A stretch of 64,000 nt of DNA from Lathyrus oleraceus (taxonomy: Eukaryota; Streptophyta; Magnoliopsida; Fabales; Fabaceae): assembly GCF_024323335.1 (NCBI RefSeq), contig NC_066583.1, positions 269,285,416-269,349,415 on the forward strand. The letters run 5' to 3'. Below the pieces are notes generated by a model, which was given only the letters and a program-made list of their open reading frames with translations, had not been told where the DNA came from and made no database searches. The stretch's first letter is position 1; the number at the start of each line of letters is the position of its first letter. The translations under genes were made by a program, and so were the position numbers. Of the stretch, positions 23,089 through 34,834 are shown one piece after another.

Positions 23089-25512
23089 ATGGATGCTCAA
23101 CAACAACAACTGTTCAACTACTCACAGCAAATGGAGTCAAGTTCCACCGCTCAAACCTCTAGTATTTCAACTCCAACCGTCACCGGTGTTTATATAACCC
23201 CTGTTTATCAAGAACCCCACATTCTTGACCGAGAAAGCCACATAAACCTTTCAACTCCCTTTGAAGGTTTGGATGTATTGTGTGAATCTTTGGTTGATTT
23301 TGACAACCTAAGAAGAAATGGCGTTGATCTTACTAGGGAACTTCGTCAACAAGGATGGGAAACCTACTTCAACAGGCTTTATGGTCCTATCTACCCTCTT
23401 CTTGTCAAGGAGTTCTGGAGACATGCTGATGCAGATGACCAATTCATTGTCTCTTTTGTTCTAGGGGTAAAGATTGTTATCACTGAAGCATCAATTGCCT
23501 CCTTGCTGAACATGGAGACAACTGGAGGAAAAAGGATTTACAACATCTCTCCTAGGTCTAAACGCATCACTGAAGTTATCAACCCAACAATATTCAAACC
23601 AAATGTTGAAGGAAACCCCTCTAAGAACAAAGAGCTACACCAGAACCTCCGAGTATGGCTAAAAATCATTCTGGGTACTATTCACCATCGCCCAGCCTCC
23701 AACTCCTCTGATTACATAAATGCTGATCAAAAATGCATTTTATACTGTATTCAGAAGGGTATCCAGATCAACCTCCCTGTTCTCCTTTTCAGATATCTGA
23801 GGGATTCTGTCAAAGAAACCAGAAACAATATGAAGCCAAGGTCTTACATCCCTCTGGGAAGATTGCTTTCTGATGTCTTCATTGAGCATGGATTGGTTGA
23901 CCAACTGGAAAAGACCAGATGTATGGATGATCTGGCAATTGATGTGGGAAAGCCTCTGAATGCCAGAAACCTCAAGAGTATGGGGATAATCAAGAAAATA
24001 CAAGTCAAGCCAACTCTGGATACAACCTGGAATAGCTTGAAAGATCAGAGGAAGATGCCTCATGGCCTGGCCAGATTCTTCAAGAATGAGCCAAGAGATG
24101 CTGTTGCCATCTATCTTCAGCGTCTATTGGATGATGGTGTGGATATATCTGACTTCAGCCTCGACGACTGTCTGGACTCTGAAGAAGACTTAGTCAGATA
24201 CAAGAGAGGTATTTCTGAGAAGAAGATAGCACCACCAGCAAAGAAGGCCAGACTTGATGGAGCTTCTGGAAGCGGATCTTCAGCTCCTCTGCAAATCTCA
24301 ACTGGTAAGTCTGTTCCTCTTGTCTCCTCTAATCTTCAGATGGCTTCCTCTAACCCTCTCTCTTCACAACCCATTTATACCTCCTCTGAAATCCCACCCT
24401 CAATCACCAGAACCTCCCAACCTACACCAGTTCTAAACATAGCCAGAACTTTCATTCCTCCCTCTATACCTGCACAAACTCACCAAAGCACTTCTTCTTC
24501 TTCATCATCCTCTATGCCAGAATCACCTCCCTACGTTACTGTTTCCTCTGACCCTGAACCTTCTGATCCTGACTCTCCAACAATAGCCACTTTATATGCT
24601 CATAGACTTGCTTCACAACAACCACAAACCACAGAACCTGAAACAACTTCACTTCCACCACAACAAACAACCACCATACCCTCTGAAACTCAACCCTCTG
24701 ACATTCAACCATCTGATCCCCACACCTCTGATATCACCCCACCAATCCTTCCCGCTGTCCCAGAACCAGAATCTGAACCTTTAGATTTAAACCCACTTTA
24801 TGCTTCATCCCCCAGTCTTCAACCAGAAGCAGAATCTGAACCCCAACCTGAGTCAGAATCTGAACCTCAAACCTTGAATCTCAGCCCTCCACCTCATACC
24901 TCTGAACCAGAACCTGAACCTGAGCTTTCTAAACCTACCCTTAAGGAAGCCATCTTTATGATTGCAGAGGCTTCAGCTCAAAAGGTTGATTCTCTGGTCA
25001 CTAACTCTGAAATCAGTGATGATCCTGAATCTGTAAGGACACACTGGAACAGAGTCATTGGCTGGATGACATCAGAGTCCTTTAGGCTGAAGAGCATATC
25101 TGAACAAGTCAGAAATGACTACATCAGAGATGCTGAGGTAAGACTCCAGGAGAGACTTGCCAGAGAAGCTGAAGCCAGAAGGCTAGAGGAGGAGAGGTTG
25201 GCTAAGGAAGCTGAAGAAGAAGCAAAAAGACTAGAGGAAGAAAGACTGGCAAAAGAAGCAGAAATCCTAAGGGAACAGGAAGCTAAGGCTCTGGCAGATG
25301 CAGAAGCTCAAGCTGCTGCAGAAGCTGAAGCCCAGCAGGCTCTGACTCAGGGGGAGTCTTCAACTGCTATTCCGATGATTCTTCAGACTCTGAAGGACCT
25401 TAAGGAAGATCAGAATATCCTCCGAGACAGAATGGACAAGCAAGATTCGGTCAATGAGAACATCCAAAAGATGCTTGCCATGATCCTGCAGAAATTGCCT
25501 CAGAACCCTTAG
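23089..25512 (+). CDS. Element A env-position ORF
   Basis: 807 intact codons. Residues about 45-300 form a globular region (SLVDFDNLRRNGVDLTRELR, FWRHADADDQFIVSFVLGVK) that resembles the 'putative plant transposon protein' family. About 390-610 is rich in S, P, T and E with many SEPEPE-type repeats. About 680-760 is a charged coiled coil (RLEEERLAKEAEEEAKRLEE) and a shorter helix ends the protein. I see no convincing signal peptide or membrane anchor, so calling it envelope is by position only. It starts 490 bp after the pol stop, unlike SIRE1, where env follows pol by stop-codon suppression. It has no lesions, in contrast to gag-pol. Confidence 0.8.
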   Translation: MDAQQQQLFNYSQQMESSSTAQTSSISTPTVTGVYITPVYQEPHILDRESHINLSTPFEGLDVLCESLVDFDNLRRNGVDLTRELRQQGWETYFNRLYGPIYPLLVKEFWRHADADDQFIVSFVLGVKIVITEASIASLLNMETTGGKRIYNISPRSKRITEVINPTIFKPNVEGNPSKNKELHQNLRVWLKIILGTIHHRPASNSSDYINADQKCILYCIQKGIQINLPVLLFRYLRDSVKETRNNMKPRSYIPLGRLLSDVFIEHGLVDQLEKTRCMDDLAIDVGKPLNARNLKSMGIIKKIQVKPTLDTTWNSLKDQRKMPHGLARFFKNEPRDAVAIYLQRLLDDGVDISDFSLDDCLDSEEDLVRYKRGISEKKIAPPAKKARLDGASGSGSSAPLQISTGKSVPLVSSNLQMASSNPLSSQPIYTSSEIPPSITRTSQPTPVLNIARTFIPPSIPAQTHQSTSSSSSSSMPESPPYVTVSSDPEPSDPDSPTIATLYAHRLASQQPQTTEPETTSLPPQQTTTIPSETQPSDIQPSDPHTSDITPPILPAVPEPESEPLDLNPLYASSPSLQPEAESEPQPESESEPQTLNLSPPPHTSEPEPEPELSKPTLKEAIFMIAEASAQKVDSLVTNSEISDDPESVRTHWNRVIGWMTSESFRLKSISEQVRNDYIRDAEVRLQERLAREAEARRLEEERLAKEAEEEAKRLEEERLAKEAEILREQEAKALADAEAQAAAEAEAQQALTQGESSTAIPMILQTLKDLKEDQNILRDRMDKQDSVNENIQKMLAMILQKLPQNP

Positions 25513-25920
25513 GCACTTAGGATTTTATGTTTTGCTTGCCTTTTGTTGTTTTTGCTTCTGTCATCTTTTTGGATCTGATGTTTTGTGTTTCTATTTTTAA
25601 TGAAATGTTTTTCTCTTTAATTCAATTTTTATTACTATGTCTTTTTGATTCTGACAAAAAGGGGGAGAAATCATTAAATAGCTCTGATGAAAATTGTCTA
25701 AAAACCTTAAGCACTCTGCAACAATTGTAGAAATAGCTCTGATTAAATAGCTCTAACATTAAATTTAAGAAATTGCAGAAAGTTTTCAGAAATCTCATTA
25801 CTTGGAAAGCTCTAGTAAGAACTTCTGAACTCCCTAGCACTAACTCAGGGGGAGCTTTTGTCTATCTGATCTTATTTTATTCATGTTTCATCTGCTATTT
25901 TAAGTTGTTTTGTCATCATC

Positions 25921-25933
25921 AAAAAGGGGGAGA
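25921..25933 (+). promoter_or_regulatory. Polypurine tract of element A
   Basis: AAAAAGGGGGAGA directly precedes the 3' LTR (one T between). It would prime plus-strand DNA synthesis. A similar AAAAAGGGGGAGAAA lies at about 25656, inside the 3' untranslated part, and may be a second tract. Confidence 0.88.
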
Positions 25934-25934
25934 T

Positions 25935-27038
25935 TGTAAGAACAAAAATTGTTCTACAACAGATTCCTTGATTTTGATGATAACAAAGGATGAAACCAAA
26001 AATGGCACCCTAACGAAAAGTTTCTAAGTGTGCAGGGTTCTAAAGAAAGAAGAAATGAATCTGATGATGTCATCAGATGCACAACAAGATCAGATACAAA
26101 TTCTAGAGTATTAGGAGCATCTGAAGTGGAAGCACATTCAAGAAAGTCTAGAAGCTCTGACTCTGGACAAAACTGCAAAGTATCAGAAGCATCTGAACAT
26201 GAAGTAAAGTCTAGAAGCTCTGATTCTGGAGAAATGTTATCTGTATATTCTGAAAGTTATCAGCGCCATCTGAACTCTCAAGAGATCAACATCAGAAGCA
26301 AGATTCCAAGATTCTCCAGAAACACAAATACTCTGATTATGGATTTGCTAATCATGAAAAAGTAACGTTCAAGTCAAGTAAAGATTTTCAAATAGATTTC
26401 CTAAACAGAGAAAGAGACGTTAATCTTCAATTCCAATAAGAAAAATACTACTTGTGGTAAGTAGTCACTTCAAATATGAAAAGTTAAACTGCAGAAGCTA
26501 TTTATGAAATGGAGTAAACTCCTTCTAATATCCACCAGTTCAACCACTACTTCAACTCATATATAAATAGAGCTGCAATCAACATTCAGGAACAAGAAAT
26601 CAACTAGCCAAAACTATACTGAATTATTTCACGCTCAAGAAAATCATCTTTGCTCTCAAAGAATTTCACTAAGCTTTTGCTTATTAAGTGAAAAATCTGT
26701 TCTTAAGTTTGTAATACTTGCTTTCTTAGAAGCACTCTAGATTACATATCTTGTATCTTTTATTTGTTTGATTTCCTCAAGTGACTTTGTGTGGTCTGTA
26801 GACTTGAGAAGACTAAGAGATTCTCTTCTCTCTTAGGTGTTGTTTGTAATCTTTCAAGATTAGTGGATTAAGTCCTTGTTGAAGGCGAAATCACCTTGGC
26901 CGGGTGGACTGGAGTAGCTTTGTGTTATAAGCGAACCAGTATAAAATCCTTGTGTGATTTTTCATTTTGAAAAGCGCTTATTTTTCAAAACAATTCAAAC
27001 CCCCCCCCCCCCCCCCTTTCTTGTTTTTCTCACCTTCA
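25935..27038 (+). repeat. 3' LTR of element A
   Basis: Same ends as the 5' LTR; 1,104 bp because of a longer C-run (about 17) near 27001-27016. TATA box at 26560-26570. The apparent 111-codon frames in both LTRs are not genes. Confidence 0.95.
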
Positions 27039-28125
27039 TGGTCTTCAGGTTTTGAACAAGAGTTATACTACCTTTAATCGTGTCAAGAAGATTCTTAGGA
27101 GTCTTCCTATCAGATAAAGACCAAAGGTAACAACAATTCAGGATGCTAAAGAATTAAACACATTAAGTCTTGAAAGTCTTATAAGAAATCTCCAGAGTCA
27201 TGAGATGGAGCTTAATAGAGATTATACTGCCAATAAGCCAAAGTCCCTTGCTTTGAAATCTTCTGCAAAAACTGTAAAGGCTCCTAAAAGCTGGAACTCA
27301 GAAGAAGCTTCTCAATCAGAAGGTTCTGAAGAAGACTCAGATGAGGATGGAATGACCTTTATCATTAAAATATTTCAATACTTGGCCAAGAAGAACAAAA
27401 AATTCCCTCGTAGAAGTAGTGACTTAAAAGGATCAAGCTCAAGAGATAAGAAGGATGATCGGAAGGGCTGCTTCAATAGAAGGACTGCAAGAAGTCTGGT
27501 CACTTCATTATTGAATATCCAGAGTTGCAAAAGGACAAGTCAAAGAAGGGAAACTTTCAAAAGGAAAACTTCAAAAACAAATTCAAGAAGAGTCTCACGG
27601 AAACATGGGAAGAACATAACCATAAAGAAAAATCCGAGAAAGATGAAGAAGAAGTCAATCTAGCTTTGATGGTTCTTACATCTTCTGAAGCAGAATCTAA
27701 CTCAGATCCTGGTTCAGAAGGATGCGGTATTTTCTAAACTATATCGTTCTAATTTAATTATTTTTATTCAAGATCTTATGAGTAGATGTCAGAAAAAGGC
27801 CAAACGTATGAAAATATTAACAAAGCAATATGATCTTTTGAAAGAGGAATTAAAATCTGTTCAAAACAAAAATGAAGCTCTTCAGAGAGATAATATTGCT
27901 CCTGTTAAAGATGTATCTGATAAAATTCTTGATAAGCATGAAATATCTCTTCAAGAATTTATCTTAATTGGTCTTGAAAGAACCAAACTTGCATCCATGA
28001 TCTATGGTGTAAGTAGAAATATATGAGAAGGTCTTGGTTACCATCAAAAACCATTTAATGTAAGGACCGAAACCTTAATTAAACCATCAAATCCCTCTTC
28101 TTCTAAGTCTACTAAAAATGGTTAA
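27039..28125 (+). pseudogene. Copia element B gag, 3' part
   Basis: Resumes the gag broken at 16654, beginning with the duplicated TGGTC. Recognisable pieces include VKKILRSLPI, LESLIRNLQSHEMELNRD and the coiled-coil region ending RTKLASMIYGVSRN, which parallels element C (50730) and element A (19270). Several frame changes and stops are present. Similarity is lost near 28125, before protease, so B is also truncated on the right. Confidence 0.8.
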
Positions 28126-29262
28126 ACTTTTATATTGTACCTGATTCTAACATCATTATTTAATTTATTAGTCTAATTGGCATTTCTCGTATAGAATGAG
28201 CCATCGTACAATTTTATTTTAATTTTAGAATGTAAGTTATCGAAATTTTGACAGAGTTATATCAAATTAAGTCCTATTAGGTGCCAATTTATTGTTTGTA
28301 AAAAGTTTAACTTTCAATTTAGAAATCTAGTTAGATCTTGATGGATTCTTAATCCATAAGTTTACAAGTCTAAAGTTTTATGTAAAATTTGAACAATTAA
28401 TTTAAAAATTTATTTCGAATGAAGTGAAACAATAAAATTTAGTAAGTGAAAGAAAGAATTTCATATATTGTCACGATCAAATGACATCAAAGTATTAAAC
28501 TTAATAACATGACACCTCTGATCACTCTTCACTGGATATTCGTATAATAAAATTCAATATTAAATTGAAACATACTATCATATAGAACATGTCTATAAAA
28601 TTTAATATCAATAAAAAATTATTTAATATGTTAAAGAGAATGATCAAAATTAACTATTTTGTTGATATTTTGTAAAATTTTAGTTTTCAAGCTTCTGAAC
28701 GATAGATTTTATAAGGATGATATACATGATAATAACTTTCAATTTAATGATAGATTTTATTAAACACATATACGCTAAAGAATTATCGAATGTGTTATGT
28801 TAATAAATTTAATATCTTGGTATCATTTGATTTTTAAGTAATAAATATACAGGGAGAGGGAGAACGGAAATGATGTTTAATATGTATTTTAAATAGGTTT
28901 TGATTGAAAAATTAAACTTCCTTAGTTTTCTACCGATATAAACAAACAAAAAGTTATTTGGTCGTTTGAACGTCGCATGATTTATAATCACTTCAAACAA
29001 ACTGATATAAAACTTTACAAGTTTCATTACTTGTTTGATATATTCTTTTGAATCTATAGTCTCTTTCAACTCATTAGTCCAACGCCAAATAAAATATATT
29101 AAAACATTTATTTAGGCTTTCGATTACTTCAACAAAACACATTTAAAACATTTGGAACTTTACAAAGATATCATCCCAAATTTCACTTGCAGAAAAACGA
29201 GTGCTAAGAAGAGATCAACAATTGGACAGTGTTTTCAATATCAGTATCGCCAAATATCAAAA
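28126..29262. other. No recognisable gene
   Basis: AT-rich sequence with no supported coding frame, repeat or element end. The longest frame (28809-29069, minus) has no recognisable composition or domain. Confidence 0.6.
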
Positions 29263-30185
29263 CTAGTCTTCATAACCAGACCAATTTTCACTTTCAATAC
29301 CCCATCCATAATCATACCTAGAAGAGTAGCAATGTAGTGATGGAGGTCTAAAATCCATAACATTTTCTCTACACCTTTTCTCCAACCTTTCAATATTATA
29401 GTAACAACAACATTCTTTCAAGTCAAGATACTTAAGAAAGGGACATCCATCAAGAATGACAAGAACGCCATCCTCGGAAGGCATATTTCCACAAATTTTA
29501 AGATGATGTAATCCGGGCATTGTTTTTGCAATAGCAAATGACACATCATTCTCTCTGTCGTTCGCTACGATCCACCTGCATTTCAATGTTTTCAAAAGCG
29601 GACAATATCGGCCAATAATTTCTAAGCTATCCTTTGACAGTTGAGTTTGATATGAAATGTCAAGAGTCTCTAACTGCGACATCTTCTTAACAGATTCACA
29701 GAATCCTTTATCTGAGAGCTCTGCACACATTGCAATACGCATGTGTCGAAGGTGACCAGCGCTGTAAAATTTGCAGCAAGACATATTAAAATGGTATGAC
29801 TTAAAACGCAAGAAAAATATTATGAGATTAATTACCAATTATCGGCTATGTACGCAAGAAGATCATCCGTTGCAAAATGCTCAATATCAATGTCTTCTAC
29901 CTGACCGCAACTTCGCTCAATTGCATTGCGACAAATCTTCACAAATTTATCCTTGTTGCGCATGGAATGCTTATAACCATACTTGGTAATATTAATGGTT
30001 CGCCACATGCAAGGATCCTTGCAGATGTTCCACCATAAAGAACAGACTTGAGATGCACTAGTCAATATTTCAATCGTCCCTAACCTCTGGAGGATGTTTG
30101 CTGTTACATCTCTTGGAAGATCAAGCCAGTTTGGACCAGTTGTTATTTTCATATTTTCATTGATTACTAGAATAGAAGAAATCAT
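29263..30185 (-). CDS. F-box/LRR protein gene, two exons, intact
   Basis: Exon 1 is 30185-29836 and exon 2 is 29761-29263, with a GT-AG intron of 74 bp and matching phase, giving 282 residues. The N-terminal F-box PNWLDLPRDVTANILQRLG is followed by VCSLWWNICKDPCMWRTINI, typical of the Arabidopsis FBL23/SKIP19-like group. Leucine-rich repeats follow: HLRHMRIAMCAELSDKGFCE, LETLDISYQTQLSKDSLEII and LKYLDLKECCCYY. Such proteins bind SKP1 and choose targets for SCF ubiquitin ligases. Length is near the family norm and no lesion is seen. A truncated copy lies 2.7 kb to the right. Confidence 0.9.
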
Positions 30186-30911
30186 ACCGCAAGTGAAGTT
30201 AAGATTGTAGTATTATTGTGACCTTTTGTAAATGAAAAAACTAGTTAAAAGCTTTGAAAGTGAAATTTAGTTTCCAATGGACATTGAAAAATGATGAGGA
30301 TTATTATTATCCTGCATTGAAAATAATAAAAGTGGCTTTGTTTCCAATATTAAAAAGAAATGTGGAATAGCATATTTATGAAATTGTGGACGGTGGAATT
30401 CGTTCTTTTAAATTAGTCTATCGTAAAGTTAATATAAAAAATTTTTAAAAAAAAGGGGAAGCATATTTTCATTAAAAGAAAAAAAAAATTACAAAATGGA
30501 CTTAGCTATATTTATAGGCGTGTTGGAGATCAATATTTCCTTTCTTCCAAATTATAAGTTATTTTGTAAAAAAATGTATCATAAATTATAAGTCATTTTA
30601 TCCTTTCAATATAATATTAATGATATTTTTCTTAATATATCCTCTATCATTTATTATTATTATTTCTTCTTTTTGATTTTTGAACATTTTTTTTCATACA
30701 TAACAATGAATGATAAAATTGTAAAATCAGATATAATTTATTTTCTTCTTGCAATATTAATTGCGTTTCTTAATTTATATGAAATGTCCAAGACGTTTTA
30801 TAATTTATAATAAAGATACTATTTGTTAGAGAAATATGTTCTAAGTAACTACCCTTACAACTAATTAATCCATTAACCTTATAACTAACTAACATAATAG
30901 TTATAAAATAA
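30186..30911. other. Intergenic, possible old MITE
   Basis: No gene. Around 30530-30810 the left part reads CTTCCAAATTATAAGTTATT and the right part ATTTATATGAAATGTCC then TTTATAATTTATAATAAAG. These loosely mirror each other as in decayed Stowaway-type MITEs. The match is too weak to set borders. Confidence 0.35.
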
Positions 30912-31130
30912 TTAATGATGTAAAAGAGCTTTGATGAAGAGATTAGCAACTTGGTTCTCAAAGTTGATAGGTATGATATTAATGATCTTTGCTTGCAGTT
31001 TGTCACGTATTAAATGGCAATTCATCTCCATTTGCTTCGTCTCTTTGTGAAAAACAGAGTTTGAGACAACGAGAATTACACTTTTGATGTCACATAATAT
31101 TGTTAGAACATTGTTACAGGTCACAATGGT
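30912..31130 (-). pseudogene. Copia RNase H C-terminal relic
   Basis: The minus strand encodes NSVFHKETKQMEMNCHLIRD followed by FENQVANLFIKALLHH, matching the conserved end of copia RNase H (HxRTKHIEIDxHFxRD then ADxFTKAL). Only this tail remains. Confidence 0.75.
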
Positions 31131-31544
31131 GTTGAATATAGAAGTCTTTTAGTAGGGAAATGCAGAATCGTCTTAAATATTTAGGGATCCTATCTAATTT
31201 TTAAAATCGGTCCTAATAAAAAATACATAAATTAAAAAAAATTGTCTTTTATTTAAGTAATGATTTGGGAGATTGAACTGAATAATTTTAATATATCCCA
31301 AACTTTCTTCCAATTGTGTCATCTTTGAATTATGTCTCTAGATATTTTAAGGTTTTGCAAAGATATACATACACTTTCACTGTACCACTGCTTCAATTTC
31401 CAAGTTGATTGATTTCTCATTATATCTTCTTCACTTGTGAAGAATCAAAACTAAAAACATGTTCCCAATCTCCGTGATATTTCACCCAAAAATCATGCAT
31501 GTGTTTATTTAATTTTATTTATTTTTTAAAGTTGTTGATTTATA
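31131..31544. other. No recognisable gene
   Basis: AT-rich sequence between the copia relic and a CACTA-like end; nothing further supported. Confidence 0.5.
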
Positions 31545-31930
31545 CACTACAAAAAAAAATCAGGTTTGTCATGTGATAAACCCCTCACAACGAATGAAAA
31601 CCCCTCGCAATAATGATATACCCGAGGGAGATAAGACCCTCGCAAAAATATTTGTCGTAATTTTTTTGTCAAGTGATAAACTCATTGCAATGTTGTCAAG
31701 TGTTAAACTCCTCAAATGTTAAACTCCTCGCAAAGGTCTATAGGGTGTAGAGAAAGCGTCAGTTGATGTGTTTTGTTAGGGATTATACTTCTCGTAACTC
31801 TATTAAGTGGTAAATCCCTTGCAATGCATTTGTCAAGTGAAAAACCCCTCTCAATACACTGTGTACGAACTGCATATCAGCAACATGTCAGATAGGTTGT
31901 TGAGATTTTTACCCTCACAAATCATACATG
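31545..31930. mobile_element. CACTA-type terminus, right part not found
   Basis: CACTACAAAAAAAAATCAGG at 31545 is a CACTA-type end. It is followed by repeated short words TGATAAACCCCTCGCAA and GTCAAGTG in varied forms, like subterminal repeats. They differ from the AGACAGCGCT motif of the element at 9.7 kb, so this is another family. I found no matching GTAGTG end nearby; it may be truncated or decayed. Confidence 0.5.
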
Positions 31931-32766
31931 TTTAATAAAAATATATTTATTAAAGTTTAATTATTATAAGTATTGAAACAAATATTTATTTTTAGCTTTA
32001 TAATAATACAAATATAAGAAATAAACTGTAGGATTATATAATAAATAAATTTTAAGAAATTAATAATTTGTAAAAGTTAAATTTAAATATAACTAATAAA
32101 AATTCAAAAAATTAATATTTGGAAATTAAAATCAAATAAAAATAAATATAAAAATATTCAACAATTATTAGAATATCACTTATCCATATTATCTCTATTG
32201 CTTCCATCTTCTTCATCATCCTTACTTACTTTTCTTTGTACACCAACAGTTCAAAATCCGCCATATCTAAAAAAACTTTGATTTTCACCCACTAAACCAT
32301 AAATTTGGCTTCTTGGTGAGATCATATATTCTTGAAAAAATCTCTTGTGAAACTCTTAATGCTTCCTCCAATTCAATTTGTATCTTCCTTTTTTCATCCA
32401 TTTTGATCTATTGCACTACTTTGCGTGTCGCCTCATTTAGATCTAATTATCTCACTATTTCTTCCATTTCGGGGATTAATATTGGTGGATGTGACGACCT
32501 TTCCCCATCTGCATTTCTCATGTATAAAATTATATCCCTTTCATGTAGTTGAAGGACATAGGTCCATTCAATGTTTTAAAATTCAGATCAGTGATCAATC
32601 TGGTCAAGGTACTCGATTATTAGGCCATTGATCAGATTGGTGGATCACTTGTCTATTTGTCGTCTTCTCTTTCCTAGGGCAATCCTAAGTTGTCACCCTA
32701 GGCATGGTATTTGCAAATATAATACTACACAATCCCTTAGACACAAGTCCTTCGGCAGAGGCAATA
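31931..32766. other. No recognisable gene
   Basis: AT-rich DNA. Short plus-strand frames at 32313-32631 lack any domain. Nothing else supported. Confidence 0.5.
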
Positions 32767-33345
32767 TCAGCCAATAATTTCTAAGGTATCCTTTGACAGT
32801 TGATTTTGATATGAAATGTCAAGACTTTCTAATTGGGATATCTTCTTAACAGGTTCACAAAATCTTTTATCTGAGAGCTCTGCACACATTGCAATACACA
32901 TGTGTCGTAGGTGACCATCACTGTAAAATTTGTAGCAAGACCTATTAAAATGGTAGTAAGACTTAAAACAGAAGGAAAATATTATGAAATTAATTACCAA
33001 TTATTGACTATGTATGCAAGAAGATCATCCATTGTTAAATGCTCAATATCAATGTCTTCTACTTGAACACAAATTTGCTCAACTGCATTGTGACAAATCT
33101 TCACAAATTTATCCTTATTACGCATGGAATGCTTATAACCATACTTGGTAATGTTAATGGTTCGCCACATATGAGATCCTTGCAGATATTCTTCCAAATA
33201 TGACAAACTTGACATGCACTAGTCAATATTTAAATCGTCCCTAATCTCTGGAGGATGTTTGTTGTTACATCTCTTGGAAGTTCAAGCCAGTTTGGGTCAC
33301 TTGTTATTTTCATTTTTTTCATCCGTTATCGAAAGATAAGATTTC
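32767..33345 (-). pseudogene. Truncated copy of the F-box/LRR gene
   Basis: Near-copy of the gene at 29263-30185, including its intron. It keeps most of exon 1 with frameshifts, the YKHSMRNKDKFVKICHNAVE segment, and the first part of exon 2 through SLDISYQNQLSKDTLEIIG, then stops abruptly at about 32767. The F-box part carries stops. The missing two thirds of exon 2 and scattered changes show a non-functional duplicate. Confidence 0.85.
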
Positions 33346-33371
33346 ATACCGCAAGTAATCGTTGGAATGTA

Positions 33372-33646
33372 CTCCATATGTCTCACAATAGGTGTCCTCA
33401 TTGAGATTCTCACACTTTTTAAGATAATGATTAAAAATGTGTTGATTTCAATGATAAAACGAATGTCATTTACTAAAATAACCTTATTAATAATAGATAG
33501 TGGAGTGGTTACATGATTTAAAATACAATAAATAAGGTTAAGTTAGTGGAAATAAATAATAAATATCACATTGGTATTCTAAAGGGACAAATAATTTGAG
33601 ATAAATAAAAATAAGAAAGATGACACATATTGTGAGACGGGGGGAG
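33372..33646. mobile_element. Stowaway-like MITE
   Basis: The ends are CTCCATATGTCTCACAATAG and, inverted, CTCCCCCCGTCTCACAATAT, followed on both sides by GTGTC. TA dinucleotides at 33370-33371 and 33647-33648 give the Tc1/mariner-type target duplication. 275 bp, no coding. It lies just upstream of the F-box pseudogene. Confidence 0.8.
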
Positions 33647-33799
33647 TAATATTATGGTACTAACTTTTTATAAAGTGAAAAAACTAGTAAAAGCTTTAAA
33701 AATGAAATGTAGTTTCCAATAAACATTGAAAAATGATGACGATTAATATTATCATCCTACATTAAAAAATGGAAAATCAAAATGAATAAAAGTCGTTAT

Positions 33800-34262
33800 G
33801 TTTCCTTCATTAAAAAGAGGGGGAAAAGATGGACTAGCACATTATAAGCCTTTATTTTGAATACAATATAAATCATATTTATAGGACACATATAATAAAT
33901 GGAAAATTAATATGGAAATCACTAATATATGTACATTCATAATCATGTCATTTATAACACGTTCCTTTGAATGTCCATCAAGAATATGACTCATTAAAAC
34001 CTTACAAGAAAATACTCGGCGGACAAAATTTTGATGAAGAAAAAAATACAATATTCTTTTTGATGAAACTACATCGTTACTAATCAATACAAATTATTAC
34101 AAATGAGAAAAGAAATTATAGGGAGACAATCATCCATTATTCATAATAGTCTCCCTTTGAATGTTTGTTTAGGATATGCCCAGTTAAAATATTACTAGGA
34201 AAACCCCAATGGGAAAAAATCTAATGAAGGAAAAAGAGTACAATATCCTTTTAAGATAAATC
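33800..34262 (-). mobile_element. Copia 3' LTR relic, minus strand
   Basis: Contains, on the minus strand, the TTTTTCCTTCATTAGATTTT and CCCATTGGGGTTTTCCTAGT words common in copia LTRs, in two partly duplicated blocks. It follows a polypurine-like CTGAGGGGGAGA near 34275. The far border is uncertain. Confidence 0.5.
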
Positions 34263-34269
34263 AATGTCT

Positions 34270-34834
34270 CCCCCTCAGTTGAATGATTATTTATTCAATG
34301 ATGAGGATTAATCTTTCATATTAGTTGGTTAAAATATTTATTTGGGAGTGACTTTGAGGAAAGATCTAGAAGATGTTCACTTGAACGAATTTGTTTGATG
34401 CTTATATCACCACTTTTTTAAACATCATGAGTCAAAAGGAACTTTGAAGAAATATGTTTTGTCTAGTCTCTTTTAATGTAATCATCTATGGTTTTTGTAT
34501 TTATTTATCTGGAAGTCAAACCACAAGTCTATTGTATGTGTTGAATTAGAGACATCAAACAAATACATTCTCGACTTGATTCATGTAGTGCTAATTTTTT
34601 TGCATGATTAGATAAAGTTGTTTCTATGGTTTGTTTCACAGGTCTCCATGAAATAGTTGTACCACCATAAATAAAAAAATAATTTGTGCGATCTAAAATT
34701 ATGAATATCTGACAAGTAACATGTTTCTGCATGACCCGTTAATTCTAATTTGGATGCTTTGAAATAAAACAAACTCATGTCAGTTGTACTCATAATATAA
34801 CAAAGTATATGTTTAACTTTGTTCCATTGTCTTC
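34270..34834 (-). pseudogene. Copia RNase H relic, minus strand
   Basis: Reads WNKVKHILCYIMSTTDMSLF, then frames matching AETCYLSDIHNFRSHK, LALHESSRECICLMSLIQHI and a decayed TKHIS..F tail with SSKSLPN. This is the C-terminal half of copia RNase H. It is cut at 34835 by the LTR fragment to its right. Confidence 0.75.

Larger units (their letters stand above)
16655..27038 (+). mobile_element. Complete Sirevirus-like copia element A
   Basis: A 10,384-bp element bounded by two LTRs with TG...CA ends and a TGGTC duplication. The order is LTR, tRNA-Met primer site, gag, protease, integrase, reverse transcriptase, RNase H, a long extra ORF, polypurine tract, LTR. That order (integrase before reverse transcriptase) is copia, and the extra ORF in the env position with a long zinc-knuckle gag fits SIRE/Maximus. 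The LTRs differ by four substitutions and a C-run length, so insertion is recent. Coding has two in-frame stops and one frame change before integrase. Confidence 0.95.
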
